Below, piece by piece: positions 6,146 through 9,627 of a DNA stretch of 9,627 nucleotides. The stretch comes from Treponema sp. (GTDB lineage: Bacteria > Spirochaetota > Spirochaetia > Treponematales > Breznakiellaceae). The position numbers and the translations under genes are program-made. The notes under the pieces were generated by a model. The model saw only the letters and a list, made by a program, of their open reading frames with translations, did no database searches and was not told the origin of the DNA. The stretch lies in assembly GCA_031281855.1 (NCBI GenBank), contig JAITEW010000350.1:1-9627 (forward strand). Reading direction: 5' to 3'. How positions within the stretch are numbered: position 1 is the stretch's first letter; each line of letters begins with the position of its first letter.

Positions 6146-7602
6146 GCGCTCTCAGGGCTGCCGGGCTGATCGTTTTTCTCCTCTTCCCCGGCGTTCTGCT
6201 TCTGTCCCAATCGGACGATTCCGGCTGGGAAGACGTCGCGGAGCCGTCTCTGGCAGTTGCGGCGGTAACCGCTCCCGCCCGTCCTGTGGTGCGGGGTTCC
6301 CTGACAGTGACTATCCTGGCGGACCATCCGGTAACGTCAGAAGTAACAGTCCGCCCTCCAAGGTTCCCTTCAACCCTGATTCTGGAACGGGTCCGTACCG
6401 AAGCCCGGTACATACGCCAGCCGGCCGGACTGGATGAGGCAGGCCCTCCTGCCGACCCGGTGCGCTGGACTGCCGTGGAATTCCTTTTTACCCCTTTGGC
6501 TTCAGGAACAGTTACCCTGGATCCCTTTGAAGTTACCGCAGGAGGCAAAAAAGCCGCTACCGGGAACATCAGTGTCAGAATCTATGAAGAACCCGGCTCT
6601 TCCCCACGAAACGCCCCGGTGTTCCGCTGGGAATCGCCGCCTGCTTCCCTTACAACCGGCGAAAGCCGGGAACTTACCCTGGTTCTGTCCAACTGGAGCC
6701 TTCAGTCCCTGCCTGGCGCTGTTTTCCGCGGCAAGGCGCCGGTAAACGCCGTTATGGAAGAGCTGCCCCCTGAGGGTCCCAGGGAAGACGGAACAATCCG
6801 CTACCGTTTCCGCGTCATTCCCCTTGGAGGTTCTTCTCTGGTTCTGGAGCCCTTTTCCTTCCAGGCCGAAGGGATAACGCTCAACGTACCCCGCTTTAGC
6901 GCTGCCCTGACCGCAGCCGGGAACACGGGCTCCAGCGAAGCGGCAGAACCTGCAAGGGAGGAAGAAGCCCCCCAGGAAGACCCTGAGCAGGAAGGCGGCA
7001 GGACCGTTCCCTTTCCTGTTGTCCAGGGGGACGCGCCGCTTTTCCGGCAGGACTATGAACGGATAATCAAAGAAGCCGGGAACCTCTGGAACGCCGGAAA
7101 CTACGCCCAGGCCCTGGCGTATATGCGCAGGAACGAACGGGACAGTCTTCCGGGGCCGGCTCTCGCTCCTATTCGCAGGGATATGGAACGCAGTCTGGGG
7201 CTTTCCTTAACTGAAGATGAAAAATGGCAGCCCTGGAAGATCCCCGCTTTTTCCTGGATCATCCTTCCCCTGCTCCTGGCCGCCGCCATAGGGGCCTGGA
7301 AAATAAAAGTAACTTCCGGAAGGTTCAAGGGTTATAAAAATGTGATGGTTCTTGTCGCAGCCGGGAGCGTCTTGATACTTCTGCTTCTGTGCAGCGGGCT
7401 GTGGAATTCCAAAAGCGGAACCCCTGCGGTGCTGGAAAAAACCGCAGCTTACCGGGTCCCTGATCCTGAAGGCGCCGTAAACGCCCTGTTCAGCGAAGGC
7501 CAGCCGGTTGTTATCCGTGCCGGTCGTTCCCAGTGGATCTACGCCGAAGCCGCGGACGGAAGGGCAGGGTGGGTTCCTGCGGAGGCGGTCATATCTTATT
7601 GA
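6091..7602 (+). CDS. BatD-like protein fused to a BatE-like SH3 tail
   Basis: A 503-residue protein. After a basic N-terminus (GRRRRF) comes a signal or anchor helix (about 21-39). A large extracytoplasmic beta-rich region (about 45-275) has BatD-like features: VTAPARPVVRGSLTVTI at the start and repeated aromatic/hydrophobic strands. An acidic low-complexity linker follows (282-303), then a TPR-like helix pair (about 320-350, NLWNAGNYAQALAYM), two membrane spans (about 385-403 and 417-437), and a C-terminal bacterial SH3-like domain (about 443-503, with SQWIYAEAADGRAGWVP). SH3 domains of this kind often bind cell-wall peptides. In Bacteroides-type operons TPR and SH3 parts belong to BatE, so this is probably a BatD-BatE fusion. 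The start overlaps batB-batC by 55 bases; AAGGGAG at 6074-6080 supports ATG 6091 over ATG 6106. The BatD assignment is by layout and weak sequence character. Confidence 0.75.
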   Translation: MEKQGMGRRRRFIRSGLLSALRAAGLIVFLLFPGVLLLSQSDDSGWEDVAEPSLAVAAVTAPARPVVRGSLTVTILADHPVTSEVTVRPPRFPSTLILERVRTEARYIRQPAGLDEAGPPADPVRWTAVEFLFTPLASGTVTLDPFEVTAGGKKAATGNISVRIYEEPGSSPRNAPVFRWESPPASLTTGESRELTLVLSNWSLQSLPGAVFRGKAPVNAVMEELPPEGPREDGTIRYRFRVIPLGGSSLVLEPFSFQAEGITLNVPRFSAALTAAGNTGSSEAAEPAREEEAPQEDPEQEGGRTVPFPVVQGDAPLFRQDYERIIKEAGNLWNAGNYAQALAYMRRNERDSLPGPALAPIRRDMERSLGLSLTEDEKWQPWKIPAFSWIILPLLLAAAIGAWKIKVTSGRFKGYKNVMVLVAAGSVLILLLLCSGLWNSKSGTPAVLEKTAAYRVPDPEGAVNALFSEGQPVVIRAGRSQWIYAEAADGRAGWVPAEAVISY

Positions 7603-7636
7603 TACACTTTGATACAGCGCAAGGCGGGCTAAGAAA

Positions 7637-8122
7637 ATGGATTTTGGAGACATCCTGGATAAATGGGACCGGCAGACTGCCACGGCTAGGGGGAAAAAAA
7701 GGGTTATAGAAGATGAGGCTGCCAAAACCCCCAATCCCTTAAACGCCTGGATGAACCGTTATGGGGTCTGGGACAAGGATACGGAAAACATAACAGATGA
7801 AACCGCAGCCTGGGAACGCCGCCGCCGACTGCTCCGCAAGCAGCCCGATGCTGAGGTGGATCTTCACGGCCTGACCCAGGAGGAAGCCTGGGAAACTCTT
7901 GAACATTTTTTTTGCCTTAGCAGGGAGAGGGGGGTTGAAAAGCTCCTTGTTATTCATGGAAAAGGGAACCATTCCAAAGGCGATGGGGTATTGAAGGAGA
8001 TTACCAGAAAATTTATAGAAAACTGCCCTTTTGCAGGTGAAAGCGGGCACAACTCCGGCGCTTCAGGAGGACAGGGGGCTACCTGGGTATTGCTGAAGGA
8101 AACCTCCCAAAAGACGGGTTAG
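7637..8122 (+). CDS. Smr-domain protein
   Basis: A 161-residue protein with a charged N-terminal half (KWDRQT...ERRRRLLRKQ) and a C-terminal Smr domain from about residue 72. The LDLHG-type motif is VDLHG (74-78), followed by LLVIHGKG (103-110) and GATWVLLK (147-154). Smr domains are related to the C-terminus of MutS2 and are generally nucleases or nucleic-acid binders; recent family work links several to RNA and ribosome rescue, but this short stand-alone form cannot be assigned a specific substrate. The Shine-Dalgarno is weak (TAAGAAA, or AAGG 12 bases upstream). Only 34 bases separate it from the batD-like gene and I see no terminator between them, so it may be cotranscribed with the operon. 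It converges on infA. Confidence 0.88.
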   Translation: MDFGDILDKWDRQTATARGKKRVIEDEAAKTPNPLNAWMNRYGVWDKDTENITDETAAWERRRRLLRKQPDAEVDLHGLTQEEAWETLEHFFCLSRERGVEKLLVIHGKGNHSKGDGVLKEITRKFIENCPFAGESGHNSGASGGQGATWVLLKETSQKTG

Positions 8123-8139
8123 CCGCTGTAGCTGTAGTC

Positions 8140-8364
8140 CTAGCGTTCGCGGTAGATGATCCGGCCTCTGCTTAAATCGTAGGGAGACAAGGCGACTCTG
8201 ACCCGGTCGCCGGGAACGATGCGGATATAGTGCTTCCGCATTTTTCCTGAAAGGTGGGCTAAAATAAGGTGTCCGTTCTGATTGTCCAGTTCTACCCGGA
8301 ACATGGTGTTAGGCAGGGCTTCCCGGACAATCCCTTCAACTTCTATTGCTTCTTCTTTGGCCAC
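8140..8364 (-). CDS. infA: Translation initiation factor IF-1
   Basis: A 74-residue single OB-fold protein, near the usual length of about 72. It reads MAKEEAIEVEGIVREALPN with MFRVEL, ILAHLSGKMRKHYIRI, PGDRVRVALSPYDL and GRIIYRER, the classic IF-1 pattern. IF-1 binds the A site of the 30S subunit and helps IF-2 and IF-3 form the initiation complex. The start is GTG (8362-8364), supported by AGAGGAG about five bases upstream on the minus strand. It stands alone rather than in a ribosomal protein operon, is convergent with the Smr gene, and is divergent from the flavodoxin-like gene. Confidence 0.97.
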   Translation of the reverse strand: MAKEEAIEVEGIVREALPNTMFRVELDNQNGHLILAHLSGKMRKHYIRIVPGDRVRVALSPYDLSRGRIIYRER

Positions 8365-8391
8365 GGTTACTCCTCTGGCACTGGGATTGTT

Positions 8392-8397
8392 ACTATA
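8392..8397 (-). promoter_or_regulatory. Candidate -10 element for infA
   Basis: On the minus strand TATAGT lies about 27 bases before the GTG start, leaving a leader of about 20 nt that contains AGAGGAG. I see no good -35 at normal spacing (the A-rich and C-rich stretch 8398-8420 precedes it), so the assignment is tentative. Confidence 0.35.
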
Positions 8398-8420
8398 CTA
8401 CTATTTTTTGGGGGTTAAGG

Positions 8421-8444
8421 AAAAGACCCCCGGAACAGGGGTCT
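8421..8444 (-). terminator. Terminator-like hairpin on the minus strand upstream of infA
   Basis: A perfect 7-bp stem, AGACCCC (8424-8430) with GGGGTCT (8438-8444), encloses a 7-base loop. Read on the minus strand the stem is followed by more T (TCTTTTCC). It could stop minus-strand transcripts before the infA promoter, or act as an attenuator if the real infA promoter is farther upstream. On the plus strand no T run follows. Confidence 0.45.
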
Positions 8445-8495
8445 CCGGAACCGGGAGCTCCATGTCCGGGAATATCTCTGCCTTGCACAGAAATA

Positions 8496-8524
8496 TTGAC
8501 ACATTTCGCAAGGAAGACTAGACT
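8496..8524 (+). promoter_or_regulatory. Promoter of the flavodoxin-like gene and apt
   Basis: TTGACA (8496-8501) is a perfect -35, followed after 17 bases by TAGACT (8519-8524). The expected start of transcription is about 8530-8531, which coincides with the GTG start codon at 8531. There is no Shine-Dalgarno at useful distance (AAGGA at 8510-8514 is too far and overlaps the promoter), so the mRNA may be leaderless. Confidence 0.6.
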
Positions 8525-8530
8525 TTAAGC

Positions 8531-8923
8531 GTGAATGTCAAGAAGAATGTACTCATTGTTACCGATGGGGTTGAACCAACTGTCAAAATGGCGGAAGCCC
8601 TGGCAGCAGTTCTCAAGGGCAGCAAGGTAACGGTAAAGGACGCCGCGTCTTTTGAAGGAAACGATCTCCTTCCTGCAGATGCGTTTTTTATTGGATGCGA
8701 AGTTCCCAAACCACCGTCTTTCGGTTACATCGAAGAATTGCTTCAGCATATCAATCTGGCCGGACGTTCCTGCGGGGTATTCACCCCAGGGTCCAAACAA
8801 ACGGCCCAATATCTGGAGCGCATCATCATGGATTCCGGGGCGGCCCTTAACCCCGCGCCTTTTTTCGCCGCAGGCCAAAAAGACCTCAATTCCTGGGCCG
8901 AAAAGGTTATAGCAAACAATTGA
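8531..8923 (+). CDS. Flavodoxin-like fold protein, unassigned
   Basis: A 130-residue soluble protein with alternating beta strands and helices like a small flavodoxin: NVLIVTDG (6-13), a helix PTVKMAEALAAVLKG (16-30), KVTVKDAASF (32-41), ADAFFIGCEVPK (49-60), then GRSCGVFTPGSK (78-89). In flavodoxins the loop after strand 1 is TxTGxT and holds the FMN phosphate; here it is TDGVEPT, so FMN binding is uncertain. The position of GCEVPKPP matches where flavodoxins usually have a glycine-rich or aromatic FMN loop. The start is GTG at the predicted transcription start. The stop precedes apt by 36 bases, suggesting cotranscription, though apt has its own Shine-Dalgarno. Family membership is from fold pattern only. 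Confidence 0.65.
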   Translation: MNVKKNVLIVTDGVEPTVKMAEALAAVLKGSKVTVKDAASFEGNDLLPADAFFIGCEVPKPPSFGYIEELLQHINLAGRSCGVFTPGSKQTAQYLERIIMDSGAALNPAPFFAAGQKDLNSWAEKVIANN

Positions 8924-8959
8924 GGCTGTTCCAAAACTTCAGTTAATAAGGAGCGCAGC

Positions 8960-9493
8960 ATGGGACAGAAGCTGAATCTCGATGAGTATATCAGGAAAGT
9001 ACCTGATTTCCCCAAAAAAGGGGTTCTTTTTTACGATATAACCAGCGTTTTGACCCAGCCCAAAGCGTTCAGGTACTGCATCGACTGCATGGTAGAAATC
9101 TACCAGGACAAGAGGATAGACGCTGTGGCCGCTATCGAGGCCCGGGGCTTCTTGTTTGCCGCCCCTTTTGCCGCCAGAACCGGCATCCCCCTCATCCTGA
9201 TACGGAAAAAAGGGAAGCTTCCGGGGATTACGCTTTCAAAAAGATACGATCTTGAATACGCCCAGGCTGAAATCGAGATCCACCAGGAAGATGTCCCTGC
9301 AGGCAAACGGGTCCTCCTCCTGGACGATCTTATCGCCACAGGCGGAACACTCAGGGCGGCCCGGGAACTTCTGATCGCCGGAGGCGCCGAGGTCCCTGAA
9401 ATTTTCGGCGTCATCGGCCTTCCTTTTCTAAATTACGAAAAAGTCCTGGCGCCTACGCCGCTGCATACGCTGGTTACTTACGACAAGGAATGA
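8960..9493 (+). CDS. apt: Adenine phosphoribosyltransferase
   Basis: A 177-residue type I phosphoribosyltransferase that converts adenine and PRPP to AMP and pyrophosphate in purine salvage, in the cytoplasm. Length is typical for Apt. Motifs are the N-terminal VPDFPKKGVLFYDITSVL (14-31), IEARGFLFAAPFA (59-71), the flexible loop IRKKGKLPG (81-89), and the PRPP-binding VLLLDDLIATGGTL (118-131) with adjacent DD and TGGT. The start is well supported: TAAGGAG (8947-8953) lies six bases before the ATG. It probably shares the promoter at 8496 with the flavodoxin-like gene. No clear terminator follows; only a weak GGAG/CTCC hairpin near 9506 and a T-rich stretch at 9548-9568. Confidence 0.96.
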   Translation: MGQKLNLDEYIRKVPDFPKKGVLFYDITSVLTQPKAFRYCIDCMVEIYQDKRIDAVAAIEARGFLFAAPFAARTGIPLILIRKKGKLPGITLSKRYDLEYAQAEIEIHQEDVPAGKRVLLLDDLIATGGTLRAARELLIAGGAEVPEIFGVIGLPFLNYEKVLAPTPLHTLVTYDKE

Positions 9494-9567
9494 GCCTCTG
9501 GGGAGCAGAACTCCGGGGTATTAAACACGGTCGCAAGCATTACATCATTCTTCCTATTTATTTATTT

Positions 9568-9627
9568 TAGCCCCTAGGGGAATTGAACCCCTCTTTTAAG
9601 ATTGAGAATCTCATGTCCTAACCAATA
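9568..9627 (-). tRNA. tRNA-Glu(CTC), 5' part outside window
   Basis: On the minus strand the 3' portion of a tRNA can be folded: D-loop end TTGGTTAGGAC, anticodon stem TGAGA/TCTTA around loop TTCTCAA with anticodon CTC (9604-9606), a 4-nt variable loop AAAG, T arm AGGGG-TTCAATT-CCCCT, and acceptor strand AGGGGCT plus discriminator A (9568). The D-loop sequence, short variable loop and T arm resemble tRNA-Glu. No CCA is encoded after the discriminator (AAATAAAT follows), so it would be added by a nucleotidyltransferase. The 5' acceptor strand and half of the D arm lie beyond the edge. Confidence 0.88.

Noticed and set aside
7603..7636. Repeated GATACA near the start of the Smr gene as an operator
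   Set aside because: Two 6-base words in a short AT-rich spacer are expected by chance and no further symmetry is present.
9494..9567. Terminator for apt between apt and the tRNA
   Set aside because: The best hairpin (GGAG/CTCC near 9506, with a bulged outer stem) is weak and not directly followed by T; the T-rich stretch at 9548-9568 has no stem before it.
1..9627. CRISPR array, insertion sequence, phage or toxin-antitoxin genes
   Set aside because: No regularly spaced repeats, transposase or integrase motifs, or small toxin pairs were seen on either strand.

Overview
The window looks like chromosomal DNA from a relatively GC-rich spirochete, probably Treponema-like. I infer this from the gene content and order: MoxR ATPase, DUF58 protein, a small membrane protein, two VWA proteins, TPR and BatD/SH3 proteins resemble the Bat ('aerotolerance') locus of spirochetes such as Borrelia. 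I ran no search, so the species is not assigned. Coding regions are GC-rich; the only clearly AT-rich stretch is about 225-550.

Layout. Positions 3-224 hold the 3' end of an unrecognised gene, followed by a rho-independent terminator. Positions 225-622 are a non-coding gap with a pair of short direct repeats, small hairpins and candidate promoters. Positions 623-7602 are one tightly packed plus-strand operon: moxR, a DUF58/VWA gene, a membrane protein, batA, a batB-batC fusion and a batD-batE-like fusion. Three of its junctions are 4-base ATGA overlaps, and the last is a 55-base overlap. A Smr-domain gene follows at 7637. It converges, with a 17-base gap, on infA (IF-1) on the minus strand. 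A divergent promoter region (8365-8530) separates infA from a plus-strand flavodoxin-like gene and apt. The right edge carries a truncated minus-strand tRNA-Glu(CTC).

How the genes work together. MoxR AAA+ ATPases are known to act with VWA-domain partners. Here the operon supplies the ATPase, a soluble DUF58 VWA protein, two membrane-anchored VWA proteins with complete MIDAS residues, a TPR module and a large extracytoplasmic BatD-like protein ending in an SH3 domain. This suggests a membrane-spanning, envelope-associated complex driven or remodelled by MoxR. Smr, infA, the flavodoxin-like gene and apt look like ordinary housekeeping neighbours.

I see no wholly new system. The points most worth a second look are a G-rich, quadruplex-capable and potentially slippery tract late in batA whose -1 frame runs open into batB-batC; an internal start with a lipoprotein-like signal inside batB-batC; and two promoters placed so close to their start codons that the transcripts could be leaderless.
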